Below are positions 35,966 through 46,537 of a stretch of 64,000 nucleotides of DNA, piece by piece (the first letter of the stretch is position 1; each line of letters opens with the position of its first letter). Under the pieces are notes generated by a model, which was given only the letters and a program-made list of their open reading frames with translations, had not been told where the DNA came from and did not search any database. This stretch comes from Portulaca oleracea (lineage: Eukaryota > Streptophyta > Magnoliopsida > Caryophyllales > Portulacaceae): assembly GCA_029582165.1 (NCBI GenBank), contig CM055881.1, forward strand, positions 25,897,594 through 25,961,593, written 5' to 3'. A program made the position numbers and the translations under genes.

Positions 35966-36132
35966 GGTGCTCTGTTATGTGGCAACCGGATGATGGTGCT
36001 CTTTTAAGTGGCTACCGGATGATGGTGCTCTTTTATGTGGCTACCGGATGATGGTGCTCTTTTATGTGGCTACCGGATGATGGTGCTCTTTTATGTGGCA
36101 ACCGGATGATGGTGCTCTTTTATGTGGCAACC
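35966..36132 (+). repeat. 29-bp minisatellite
   Basis: Nearly identical 29-bp units (GTGGCTACCGGATGATGGTG plus CTCTTTTAT) start at 35979, 36008, 36037, 36066, 36095 and 36124. It continues directly from the ~50-bp array and shares its GTGGCAACCG core, so one probably grew out of the other. Confidence 0.92.
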
Positions 36133-36175
36133 TGAAAATCACAAGAAAATTAAGTATTAGTTTTCGGGAATACAA

Positions 36176-37595
36176 ATGGATTCAGATATTTACCTGAATT
36201 TTGGAAACCCTTGGGCCGCAGTCTTTGGGCAGTTAGTCTGGGTTGCATGGCATGCTTTGAGTGGGCTGTGGGACCTCGGGCTTCAAATGGTACTTAGGAG
36301 AGAGAGCTACGAGGCAGATCCTGGGGGGATATCCCGGTCTTATACCCCGGGATCCTCTAGAGCATATGTTCAAGCCATGGCGCGTTGACCCGAGTGTTCT
36401 GGGAGATTTGATTCGCGGTCATGACTTCGACAACTTCGTGCATGACGTTTCGCGGGAGCAGTTCAATGAGGAATTTCAGTGCTACCTGAGCCGCTTAGCT
36501 TCCCGGGTGGTGCGTATCTTCTTCCTTTATCTCTATCATGTTTTGGCTTATTTCTAACCATAAAGTTTACAACTGGGACCCCATGCTAGGGCCGCTGAGG
36601 TGGAGGTCCCACCAACGAGAAGAAGGATTGGCGGTTTCTTGGATGTAGAGACCAGCAGTCAATGCTCTGCACTCCGAGAATTTGATCGGAAACTGGTAAT
36701 TCTTCACTTCATGTTGCTTCCTTTTATCCCATATGCTGCTTATAACCTTGGTCTCAGTATCTTCCAGCTAAGATGGGCTTTCTTCCGATAAATGACCAAG
36801 GAGTGGAGTACTATGTTGAAGCACATTGACCGGGCATTCACCGGCTCAGGCAGGTATCGCGGGAATACCGTCGGAAGGGCTGATATGGAGGCCGATGTAG
36901 AGTCTGTTCCTCGGGATCCACCTCGGCGTTCTACTGCAGGAGTCCCTCGTAGCAGATCTCGGGAAGAGGTTGGTGGGTCCTCTCGTCCTCCCCTAGCAGT
37001 TGTGCCAGAGGGTCGCGGTAAAGGCATTATGATCGAGGGTCACCATTCAACTGGGTCTCATCGTAGCAGATCCGGTAGCAGAGATCGTCGCCCTATGGAA
37101 AAGGACATGGCTCAGATGTCCTTGGAGGACCAACTTGGCCAAGGGGGGTCACACCACAGTGTTGGGTATGGTGGTGATACCCAGCCCCATTCCTATTGGG
37201 TGGAAGATGCTTCGGAGTCGAGCGCCACCTACCGGCCTTCTCATTCTCGTCGCACTCCAGCTTCAGTGGGTTCTGCTCGCCGTAGTCGCGAGATAGTGGT
37301 GAGGGACCATGATTCAGTTGCATCCGTAGGGTATCTTGGGGGTCAGGCCCTAGCAGATGACGCTACTTCACGTCCTGCACCATACGACGCCTCCTCTTTT
37401 GGCTCTGGTTCTTATTCTGTTGGATGGCCAGTTCCAACCCCTGGAATGGGTCCTTCATGGCCTATGGGTACGCAAGAGTGGTATGCACCTCAACACTCTT
37501 GGCTTGGAGGATCTACTTCTTCTGGTTGGCCAGCCCCTGGTTACGGAACTGGTCCTGTATGGCCCACTCCTTCTGTTGAGTGGCACGTTCCCTGA
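36176..37595 (+). pseudogene. Antisense transcription unit 1 in element E (unknown)
   Basis: Plus-strand frames opposite to pol: 36261-36557 (PRDPLEHMFKPWRVDPSVL, then DNFVHDVSREQFNEEF), 36600-36791, and 36792-37595. The last is an open 267-codon frame rich in Ser, Arg and Gly whose end has two copies of a motif of type GWP-P-PG-GPxWP (around 37420-37590). The frame changes and possible introns between these pieces were not resolved. No known domain is recognised. It may be the 3' part of the antisense gene set known between pol and 3' LTR in Tat elements, or captured DNA. A credible stop is at 37593-37595. Confidence 0.45.
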
Positions 37596-38226
37596 CCATT
37601 CATGGCTAGCCGGTTGGCAGGAGCATTCCATATCATCACCGTCGAGCGTGCATCCTTCTGAAGTTCCCTTGTCTGGGCCACCGCAGACGGCTCCTGGTCC
37701 TGACTAATATTCATGGGACACCTATTTTGGCACGGCTGGTACCTCCAACGCTGGGACTTCACATGCTGATAATAACCCGGTTGAATATAGCGGCGATTCG
37801 GGCTTCTAATGGTGATCAGACCAATGTCAAGCAAGACTCTATGCATTTTAGACTTTTTGTATGCATGACTAAATTTGTACTTTTTTTATTTTAATGCAAG
37901 ACTCTTTATGAATTTTATTTTTATTTTATATGCAAGACTCGGTGAATGCACGACTTTATTTTATTAATGCATGTCTGAATAACTTTCTACATGATGGGAT
38001 TGATCCTAAATTAATCCCGCTTCCCCCAAAAGAAAATAAAATAAAAGAAAATATAAAACTTAAGTGTCAGAGTAAACTCGAGCAAAAATTTCATAACCGA
38101 GCATCACTGGGTCAATGACGGGATCCAAAAATTAAAGATACATGGACGGGCCAATTTAATTCCAGGGCCCAATTACAACCAGAAAACAGGTGGGCTGAGT
38201 TGCTGAAGGTCGGCCCATGTCGTCAG
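37596..38226. other. Element E spacer
   Basis: Noncoding, AT-rich, with three ATGCAAGACTC repeats between about 37830 and 37945. No gene seen. Confidence 0.5.
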
Positions 38227-38321
38227 AAAACCCGCGCGGGTTTTTTTCTTCATCATGCCTTGGGCCTGGGCTTGGACGGGCGCGTGCTGGGTCTAAGAAT
38301 ATCAAAACCCGCGCGAGTTTT
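38227..38321. repeat. Palindrome pair upstream of the antisense gene
   Basis: Perfect AAAACCCGCGCGGGTTTT at 38227-38244 and AAAACCCGCGCGAGTTTT at 38304-38321, again 77 bp apart. The pair ends 124 bp before the TATA box at 38445. An eighth copy (AAAACCCGTGCAGGTTTT) is at 39210-39227 in the gene's intron. Confidence 0.85.
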
Positions 38322-38444
38322 GGTTTGCTTATCCTCTTTTTTTTGCTAGTCGTTGTAGATGGGCTGAAATCATGGGATATGGGTGCACCGGCTACATGAT
38401 CACTTGCTGGTTGCTTTTCTCCATTTTAATCATGAATGGAGGTG

Positions 38445-38452
38445 TATAAATA
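38445..38452 (+). promoter_or_regulatory. TATA box of the antisense gene
   Basis: TATAAATA on the plus strand, 96 bp upstream of the ATG at 38541, with a plausible short leader ending in an A-rich stretch. Confidence 0.7.
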
Positions 38453-38540
38453 CCTCATTTGGTGCATATGATCATTACTCCTCGTCTTCATCTCTAAGTC
38501 TTCATCACATATTCTCCAAAAAAAAAACCTTTCAATTCAC

Positions 38541-39720
38541 ATGGCTTTTGAGAAGAAACTTGCTACTTGGATGAGCACCTTGTCCAAGGAAGAGAAGAAA
38601 GAGCTCGGAAGATACAAGTTAACAAGCTTGTTGAGTCTTCGACAAGTGAGAGTCAATCACGACTTTCTCCGTGCGACGGAGACCTTTTGGGATCCAAAAA
38701 TGCACGTTTTTCGATTCATTTGGAAAGAGCCATGTCCGCTTCCGGAGGAATGGACCTCAATCCTAGGGACAAATCACTTTGCTCAACCGACGTCGCCTCC
38801 AATGGCAACTGACATCCCCAAGCAATATAAAGAGCTCTTATGCCTTGCCTCTCAAGTCATCGGAAGTGCGATATTTGGCGAAAAGGTACATTTTCAAACC
38901 ATAGTTGAATATTTCCAATCTCACGATACCTTGGAATATGGTCCAGTGATAAGAGTGCGAGCGCTTGTATTATGTCTCCTCGGCGAGTTTTGCTTCTACC
39001 ACGGTGGCAAGAGAACCGGACCGACAAACTTGATCCAATCATTGAAGACATGTCCTGGGGCTACAATCCCGTACCTCTAATGTTAGCGGAAACCATGATG
39101 GGCTTGGATGATCCTAATCCAGAATATGATTTTCGAGGAAGCCCCTTGCTACTTCAGGTATTTCACTCCTCCTTTTCACCTCTGCTTGGTTTCTGCTTCT
39201 ACTGCTTGTAAAACCCGTGCAGGTTTTACACACTTTTTTTTTGTTGGGATAATTGGCATGCAATCTAACCCTGGCTAACTTTTGGACAGATCTGGTTAAT
39301 GGAACACTTGGGCCTCATCGAAGAACCCCGAACTTCTTCGGCATTGGCGAACTATTGTCAGAGGAAGAGGAAGTACACCGACCTCCACTTGATAACGGAA
39401 TGGATCGCATTCTTAAAGGAGTCTCGTGAGATCACATGGTGGATCGAATAGTGGAACATTTCCGAGTACGTGACCCATGATTCTCGCAATGCCTATGTGT
39501 GCCTTACCGGCTTGACGCACATGACCTTTTATTTTCCGGCGCGAGTGCGGCGGCAGATGGATCGTAGGCAGAATATCCCCGAGCTATTGTGCGAAGCTCC
39601 CGAATAATTGAAGCTTCGAAACTCGGTGATAGAGTCGTGGCTAAAATACTGGGAAAGGAGACCGACTCTTAAAGCCCCTCCAAAGGTACACGTGTCTCAT
39701 ATTGCCGATGCTGATTACCA
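38541..39720 (+). pseudogene. Antisense gene 2 in element E (plant-mobile-domain-like), broken
   Basis: It starts MAFEKKLATWMSTLSKEEKKE, about 96 bp after a TATA box. The segment FWDPKMHVFRFIWKEPCPLPEEW followed by LASQVIGSAIFGEKVHF and YFQSHDTLEYGPVIRVRALVLCLLGEF is like proteins of the plant mobile domain / DUF7745 group that accompany transposons. Near 39005-39025 the frame shifts, then DMSWGYNPVPLMLAETMMGL and SPLLLQ follow. A GT..AG intron (39158-39289, phase 0) joins to IWLMEHLGLIEEPR. Exon 2 has in-frame stops at about 39448 and 39604. So it was a spliced gene opposite to gag-pol. Extra antisense ORFs between pol and 3' LTR are known in Tat elements; their role is unknown. Confidence 0.68.
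39158..39289 (+). other. Intron of antisense gene 2
   Basis: CAG|GTATTT donor and TTTTGGACAG|ATC acceptor, 132 bp. It restores the domain across the junction (LLLQ to IWLME) and contains one AAAACCCGTGCAGGTTTT palindrome. It is an intron in the plus sense only, which supports transcription from this strand. Confidence 0.68.
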
Positions 39721-39969
39721 TGGATGGCTAAATTGCAGCTATTGAATCTCGCCATGCTGAGGAAGCGAGAAGAAGGCAAGCATCTGTAAAGGAAAGATTG
39801 TGTTCTTGCAAGTAGTGTACAAGTAGTGTACTTGCATTATCAATTAATAAAGAAGAAATATTGTTCACAATTATTGTGTTCTTGCAAACTTTATTTTTCT
39901 TATGTACATGAGCATTTATTAAATATATCCCAAGTGTCTGAAAATTGGTTTTCCAGTTGCTTGGTTATA

Positions 39970-42900
39970 TTAAGCATAGTATCGCTTGAGCTGATCCAAA
40001 TTCGTAGGTTGAATTATGTCCTCTCCAACCATAATAGCAAGTCGAGTTGCTCCTCCTGGAAAAATGTCCTTAATCATATAAGGACCCATCCAATTAGGTG
40101 CAAATTTTCCCCATGGATCTTGTATAGGTGTCCTCATCTCCTTAAGCACCAAATCACCTACTTGAAGTGAACGACTTTTCACCTTCTTATTAAAAGCACG
40201 AGTGATCCTACTTTGGTACACTTGCACATTATGCAACGCCTTCAATCGTCTTTCATCCATCAACATTAACTCCTCGAACCTTTCCCTTGCCCATTCTATT
40301 TCTGGCAATTGACTTTTTGTCATTATCCGTAACGAAGGGATTGCTACTTCAACTGGTAGGACTGCTTCCATCCCATATACCAAAGAATATGGTGTTGCGC
40401 CTGTAGCAGTTCGTATAGAGGTTTGGTATCCCCACAGGGCAAATGCCAACTTATCAGGCCAATCTTTGTAAGTGACAACCATTTTCTTGATGATTCCAGC
40501 CACTGTTTTATTGGCTGCTTCTACAGCTCCATAGTTTGAGGTCGGTATGGCGAAGACCGGTGATGCTGAATTTTGTAAGTAGCGAGCAAAGTTTCTACTT
40601 CCTTCCGAAAATGGCTCTCATTGTCACTGATGATCTCATGAGGCACTCCATACTGGCATATGATGTTTTGGAGAATGAATTTAGCCACTTGCTTGGACGT
40701 GAGTTTGGCAAAAGAGGCTGCCTCTACCCATTTAGTGAAGTAGTCGATGGCAACCAAGATGTATTCATGTCCTCCTGTTCCAGTTGGGTGTATCTTGCCA
40801 ATGATGTCAATACCCCATACCGAGAACGGCCATGGAGATGTCAAAGTAGTTAGATATGATGGGGGTTGATGTTGTAGGTTGGCATACTCTTGGCATTTGT
40901 GGCACTTCCGAACAAATTCTAAGCAGTCTGCCTCCATAGTAGACCAGTAGTAACCAGCCCTCTGAATCTTCTTCACCAGCATGTGCCCATTCATGTGGGG
41001 CCTACACTCTCCTCCATGTATAGTAGCCATGACCACTTTGGCACTCTTAGAATCGATGCATAATAAATTGATGCTCGTAGGTGATTTCTTGTAAAGTAGA
41101 TCTTGGATGAGACAGTATTGTGCTGTTAGAGACCTGATCACTCGCTGTGCTCGAGTATCTAACTTAGCTGGATATTCTCCTTTCCGAAGAAAATTGTATA
41201 TGTCATGGAACCATTCCTCGGTTTCTTCCTCTTGTGCCTCCATATTGCAAACATATGCAAGTTCATACTGTCGCTCTACTACTACTAGTAGTTGAAGCAT
41301 GCCTGATGGTATCGATATCATTGAAGACAACTTGGCTAGAGCATCAGCTAACTCATTGTGATCCCTTGAGAGGTACTAGAAGCTGATTTGCTCAAATCGG
41401 TTAGCAAGTCCCAAGAGCTTCTGTTGGTATGCCATAAGACATTCATTCCAGACCTTCCATGTATTTTTAGCCTGATTAATGATGAGGCTAGAATCTCCGA
41501 AGACTTTTATGTGACGTATGCCCAAAGCCAAGGCAGCTTGTAGGCCATTGATGCATGCTTCATATTCTGCAGCGTTGTTAGTAGCATCAAAGTCCAACTT
41601 CACAGATACAAGGACATGTGCCCCTTCTAGAGAGATTAATAAAACTCCCACTCCGCAACCCATTTGGTTAGAAGCTCCGTCGAAATACATCTCCCATGTT
41701 ATTTCATCAGTAAAAAATATATCCTCATATGGGAATTCCAAGTGAGTGCTTGGAGGTTCGTGTGATGGTGAAGCAGCTAGGAAATTTGACACAACCCGTC
41801 CTTTGATGGATTTTTGAGGTAGGTACTGAAGATTGAACTCTGAAAGCATAACCACCCATCGAGCAATGCGGTTGTTGATGGTAGGTTGTTCAATGATGAG
41901 CTTGATGGGATTATTCTCAGCTATGACATATACTGTATGTGAAAGCATGTAATGCCTCAACTTCTTGGTGGCCCATACTAATGCGAGAGCCATTTTCTCT
42001 ATGTCTGCGTATCGACTTTCATAGTCCAAGAACTTCTTGCTCAAGTAGTAGATGACGCTCTCTTGACCTTTAACCTTCTGAGCTAGCATAGCTCTCATTG
42101 CAGAGCTAGTCACGGTAAGGTAAAGGAGTAGAGGCTCATCTGCTACTGGTGGCATAAGGACCGGAGGATGTTGCAAATACTCCTTGATTTTGTCAAAGGT
42201 CGCTTGACATTGATCGTCCCATTCTATTTTGCTTCCTTTCTTTAGTTTCTTGAATAAAGGTTCACAAGTCATGGTGAGCTTTGAGATGAACCTACTGATC
42301 TATTGAACTCATCCTAGGAAGCCTCTTATCTCTTTTTCTGTCCTGGGCGGCTGCAACTCTTGGATAGCCTTTATCTTTGAAGGGTCAACTTCAATGCCCC
42401 GTTGGCTAACCACATAACCTAGCAGCTTCCCAGAGGTAACACCGAAGGTGCACTTTGCTGGATTAAGCCGCATCTTGTATTTGCGAAGTCGTAGAAAGAA
42501 CTTGCGGAGGTTAGGAATGTGCTCCTCCCTTGTTTTGGACTTAACAATCATGTCATCCACATAAACCTCTACCTCTATGTGCATCATATATGTCATGAAG
42601 TAGGGTGTTGGTAGTTCTTTGATATGTCGCTCCAGCATTTTTAAGACCAAAATGCATAACCACATAACAGTACGTTCCCTATGGTGTAGTGAATGAAATT
42701 TTCTCCATGTCTTCTTCTGCCATTTTGATTTGATTGTAACCGGTATATCCATCCACAAAGGACAGGAGCTCATGCCCGCAAGTGTTATCCACTAATACAT
42801 CGATGTGCGGTAACGGGAAACTATCCTTGGGACTAGCTTTATTGAGGTCTCGGAAGTTGACACACATACGCACTTTCCCATCTTTCTTAGGTACCAGACC

Positions 42901-44431
42901 AATGTTAGCAATCCATTCTGGATATTGGACTGCTTTGATGAACTTAGCATTAAGCTACTTGATCACTTCTTCTTCAATTTTCTTAGCCCATTCAGGCTTG
43001 ATCCTCATAGCTTTTTGTCGAACTGGTTTTGCATTAGGAAGCAAAGGTATGGTGTGCTCCGCAATTTCCCTGTCAATCCCAGGCATATCCTCGTAGGACC
43101 ACGCGAAAACGACCACAAACTCCTTGAGAAGCTCCATGAATGCTACCCGTTCTTCTGTTGTGAGTGAACTACCTAACTTCAACTCCCAAAGTTGGGTGGT
43201 CAGGTCTACCCCTGACCCTATGTCCTTAGGAACAAACTCTCCTACAAATAAAGCAAAATTATTCTCTTCAACATCGACCCACGAGACCGCCTTAACTTCT
43301 CCGTCTTCAGTAATCATGAGACTTGGATCGAAGCTCGGATTGGACAAAGCAGCAATAACAGCATCAGTTTCGGACTTCTCTTGGACAGCTTTTTGTCCAA
43401 ACAGCATGCCAAAAATGTTGCTCCCAGCAAGATGAGTCCATTCTAATGGAGGTTGCTTGTCCCAACAGGGGCGAATTTAAGGGGGGGCTAGGGGGGCCAT
43501 GGCCCAGTCTATGGTTGCCATTATGTATTAAACTTAGTACAATTAATCATTGAAATCTTTATAGCTCAATGGCAATGGCTATTTAACTTGCGTGAAACAT
43601 TAGCGCCTTCTCTTGTCCTGTTGGTCGCGTGTTCAATACCCTTCACCAGCATGTCATATTTGTTTTTTTATGTCGAGCCATGCCCACCTTCTCGTGATCG
43701 TTTGGTCGCGTGTTCAAACCCCATCACCAGCATGACATATTTCTTCTTTTTATTTTTATGTCGAGCCATGCCCCTATCTACTTGTTTCTATAAAAAAATT
43801 TTATCAAAAGTATTTATGTTTTTCTTATTCATTCAGTACTTTTATTTTTATCATGTATATGTTTCTCTATACTTTTTGTAAATATTCAACAACAATGTTC
43901 TTCTTAGATTTTAATTATTTATAGAAAATGTTTTATATTTTCTCACATATTTTATAAAGCAATGAATTTTAATTATAGGCATTATTTTATCTATTAATAA
44001 ATAAATAAATGTTCTCTTAAGAATAATGTCAATTATACGAACTAGTCTCATAATATTTATTAATAAGAGTAAATTTTTTGTTTTGTCGCCTCATTGATAA
44101 ATTAATATTTACTTTTTTATTTCGTAATTTATGTACAGATATTTGATATAAAAATTTTCATATTGTGGCCCACCCTAATAAAATCATCTGGCTCTGCCCC
44201 TGTGTCCCAAGCGGGAACAAATACAGTAGCCATATTAATGGAGAAATCATTAAAGACTTCCAGTCCAGCGACTTGAATTCCTTTGTTCTTCAGATAATAT
44301 GGCTCAGGGAACCCATAGTAGGGGAAGTCATCACCTACCCTAACAAACTGCCTGTTCAGCGTAAGTGGATAGGGCTTCATCTGGAATAAAGTGGGAGGAT
44401 TGTCTATCCTCGTCTGTTCAGGTATAGCCAC
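39970..44431 (-). pseudogene. Tat pol: RT, RNaseH, second RNaseH, integrase
   Basis: Element order: linker (44431-44211), a MITE interruption (43466-44202), acidic linker and RT start (43407-42955), RT (42873-42309, MRMCVNFRDLNKA and catalytic YVDDMIVKSK), RNase H (42272 onward, ALALVWATKKLRHYM), archaeal-type RNase H (about 41690-41376, WEMYFDGASNQMGCGVGV and NNAAEYEA), integrase zinc finger (about 41030-40890), core (VWGIDIIG, ISDNESHF) and C-terminal part (40503-39970). Shifts lie near 42680 in RT and near 40520, just before the catalytic glutamate; in-frame stops occur near 42300 and 41365. The second RNase H is a hallmark of Tat elements. Confidence 0.9.
43458..44210. mobile_element. hAT-type MITE in element E pol
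   Basis: Element 43466-44202 (737 bp), ends CAGGGGC..GCCCCTG, flanked by a perfect 8-bp duplication TGTCCCAA (43458-43465 and 44203-44210), the hAT signature. Taking out the element and one copy joins the Tat pol frame without any change (..FVPAWD to KQPPLEW..). Inside, an 81-bp unit starting TTGGTCGCGTGTTCAA is repeated (43621 and 43702). With the upstream TAGCTCAATGGCAATGG it looks like tRNA A- and B-box sequence. No transposase frame. Confidence 0.93.
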
Positions 44432-44488
44432 CTTTGCGAGCCTGCCCTCCTTCTCAGTTGGCTTGTAGCCTAAGCCAAACCTTCTCTT

Positions 44489-45328
44489 CTACTTAAAAGT
44501 CTTAAACACAGGAGGAATTTTGTTCTTCGGATTCTTTCCTAACGGCATCCCAGGGAAATAACCTTGTTTCTTGAGCATAGCATGTACCTTGGGATTTGAG
44601 TAGGGATCGAAGTCGAAAGGTGCTTTATCCCGGCTCATCATCGCCACGAGCTCAAAGTTGTGGAGTTCTTCATCCATTGCATTGTGCTCCACTTCAAGAG
44701 TTGATTGTTTAGGAGTGAAAACAATGTTGATAGACTCTCCCAAGATAGTGATCACTTGACCTTGAACCAACATTTTCACCTTTTGATGAAGAGTGGATGC
44801 TATAGCGTTACACTCGTGAAGCCATGGCCTCCCTAATAGTAAATTGAAGGAGGCTGGAATGTCTACCACCACAAATTCCACATTCCGAGTGATGTTGCTA
44901 GTAATAATGGGCAATACTATTGATCCGACCAATCTTCGAGGTGAATTGTCATATGCCCTTAGTTGTACACCATTTTGAGCCAAGTGTTGTTGCTGAACTC
45001 CTAACTTTTGCGCCGTCCTCCAAGGGCACACATTTACCGTTGAACCGTTGTCGACCAAGACCAATGGGATAGTTTTGTTGGAGGATTGCACTGTAAGGTA
45101 CAGCGCTTTGTTGTGGGATGCTCCTCCTTGAGGCAGATCCTCGATCCCGAAAGTAATCATCTCTTGTTGGGTGGTCACAAAAGCAACCAAGGATTCAGGA
45201 GTCATTGTAGGCGGTACTGTGAGTGTCATAAGGGCATCCAACATCTTCTGTCTATGAGCATGCGACGTGCATATGAGTTGCCATATGGTGACCTCCGCTC
45301 TGGTCTTTTTGAATTGAGAAAAAAGCAA
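44489..45328 (-). pseudogene. Tat protease and G-patch-like segment
   Basis: A 279-codon frame. Protease is around LVLVDNGSTVNVCPWRTAQKLG, where DNGS stands for the usual D-T/S-G; a later LLLGRPWLHE is the family's second protease motif. The C-terminus (MLKKQGYFPGMPLGKN) resembles the G-patch found after the protease in Tat elements. A stop at about 44489 separates it from the linker at 44431. The N-terminus is cut where gag would begin. Confidence 0.82.
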
Positions 45329-45376
45329 CCAAGGATTCAGGAGTCATTGTAGGCGGTACTGTGAGTGCCATAAGGG
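45177..45376. repeat. ~50-bp direct duplication at the broken end of element E
   Basis: AAAAGCAACCAAGGATTCAG through CATAAGGG occurs at about 45177-45227 and again at about 45325-45376, with one base different. The second copy runs straight into element F's LTR. Confidence 0.8.
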
Positions 45377-46526
45377 TAATTTTAGTAGCGTCGGGTCTAT
45401 CATCTTTCTAAGCCTTATCACTTCGATCTTTCGATCCTAGGTGAATTACAGTGATTAAACTATCATTATTTCTAACTATTTAATCTAATCAAAGATAAAG
45501 AACTGATTATAACACAACCCTAGGCAAGAATCATTATGCCTAACTATTTTCTAAACCTATTCAATCTACGCAATCCAATTCAAGACTCAAAGTGTCGTTC
45601 TGTTGTCGAGAATCTAAAACCAGGTACAGGCTCAAACTGTTGTTCTGTTGCTAAATTACCATGACATACAATACACGCATATTAAACGACTGTATTAAAA
45701 CCTAAAACTGAAATTACACACTATAAATAATTGAAGAACATAGAGTTTATCCCCCTAAACAAGGAATCTAAGCACTCATAATAATAAAAACTAGGAAAAC
45801 AATAATAAAATCTGAATAACGAAGCATAAAGTAAATAGAAATTAAACTGAACGTTCAAGTCGTCGAATTCGATCTCTTCGTGTCACTCGATTCGATCTCC
45901 TTCTCCTCCTCTTTCGTTCCTAATCTACTAGAACGGCTCCCCGAAGGGAGGAATTACAGAGAAAACCCTATGCTAAACGGCGGAAATAAAACTCTCAATC
46001 GTTAATTGTCCCCCGAAACGGCCGCACGAATCCCCTTTTATAGGGCTGAATTAGGGCATAAAACGCGGCCTGCGTTTTAAAAACGCTGGTTGCGTTTTGC
46101 CCAAGAAGTGAAGCGTTCCGTGAGAGGGCGCTGGCTGCGCCCCAAAAACGCGGGCTGCGTTTTACTCTTTCTCGCCTTCTGAAGCTTATGGACAAGGCGC
46201 TGGCTGCGTTTTGGAAACGCTGGTTTTGTCCAAAAAGTGAGAATCTTCCGCGAATGGGCTTGGGCCGTGTTATTTGGGCCATTCTTTCTTCTTTCCTTTC
46301 TTCTCCTTCAGCTTCCCTTTTTTATTTACTTTGATTTTTGCTATTTTTCTTCCAATTTTTCATGCTTTTTAATATAATTACACTGATTCCTGCAAAACAC
46401 ACCAAACTCGCGAACAAGTGTATAAATCACAGAAATTGACATAAAACTACGGGATTTCGGATATAAAAAGCATGAAACTGACATGTTTTGAGCCCTAAAA
46501 ACTCTATATAAAAACGACTTATCAAA
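45377..46526 (-). repeat. Element F: LTR of another Athila-like element
   Basis: In element sense it begins TGATAAGTCGTTTTTATATA at 46526 (compare TGATAAGTGC in element C) and is preceded by a polypurine tract (CATGGGGGATT, 46527-46537), so it is a 3' LTR. A TATA box (TATAAAAGGGG, minus sense, about 46043-46033) is present. Upstream of it at 46060-46225 is a cluster of palindromes of the type AAAACGCGGGCTGCGTTTT. The left border is approximate; it begins with wording similar to the U5 end of element C. Confidence 0.7.
46060..46225. repeat. Palindrome cluster in U3 of LTR F
   Basis: AAAACGCGGCCTGCGTTTT (46060-46078), AAAACGCTGGTTGCGTTTT (46080-46098), GGGCGCTGGCTGCGCCC (46127-46142), AAAACGCGGGCTGCGTTTT (46145-46163), and a compound stem at 46190-46225 bounded by GGACAA and TTGTCC. 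Confidence 0.85.
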
Positions 46527-46537
46527 TCCCCCATGAT

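Larger units (their letters stand above)
34006..45376 (-). mobile_element. Element E: Tat-lineage Ty3/gypsy, 5'-truncated
   Basis: A minus-strand element: 3' LTR (34006-35581), polypurine tract, minisatellites, two plus-strand transcription units, then pol (39970-45328, minus) and a truncated gag end. The integrase wording (WGIDIIG, HEYILVAIDYFTKWVEAAS), a second archaeal-type RNase H and a G-patch-like segment after the protease mark the Tat/Retand/Ogre lineage. The 5' LTR, PBS and most of gag are missing. The right border at about 45376 meets the LTR of element F. It is inserted in the integrase of element D; the five bases GGTCC precede it. Confidence 0.9.

Noticed and set aside
35966..36132. 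CRISPR-like array
   Set aside because: Units are contiguous 29-bp tandem repeats without unique spacers, in plant DNA.
43560..43720. Functional tRNA gene in the hAT MITE
   Set aside because: A- and B-box-like words are present, but no cloverleaf or CCA-side acceptor stem can be drawn.
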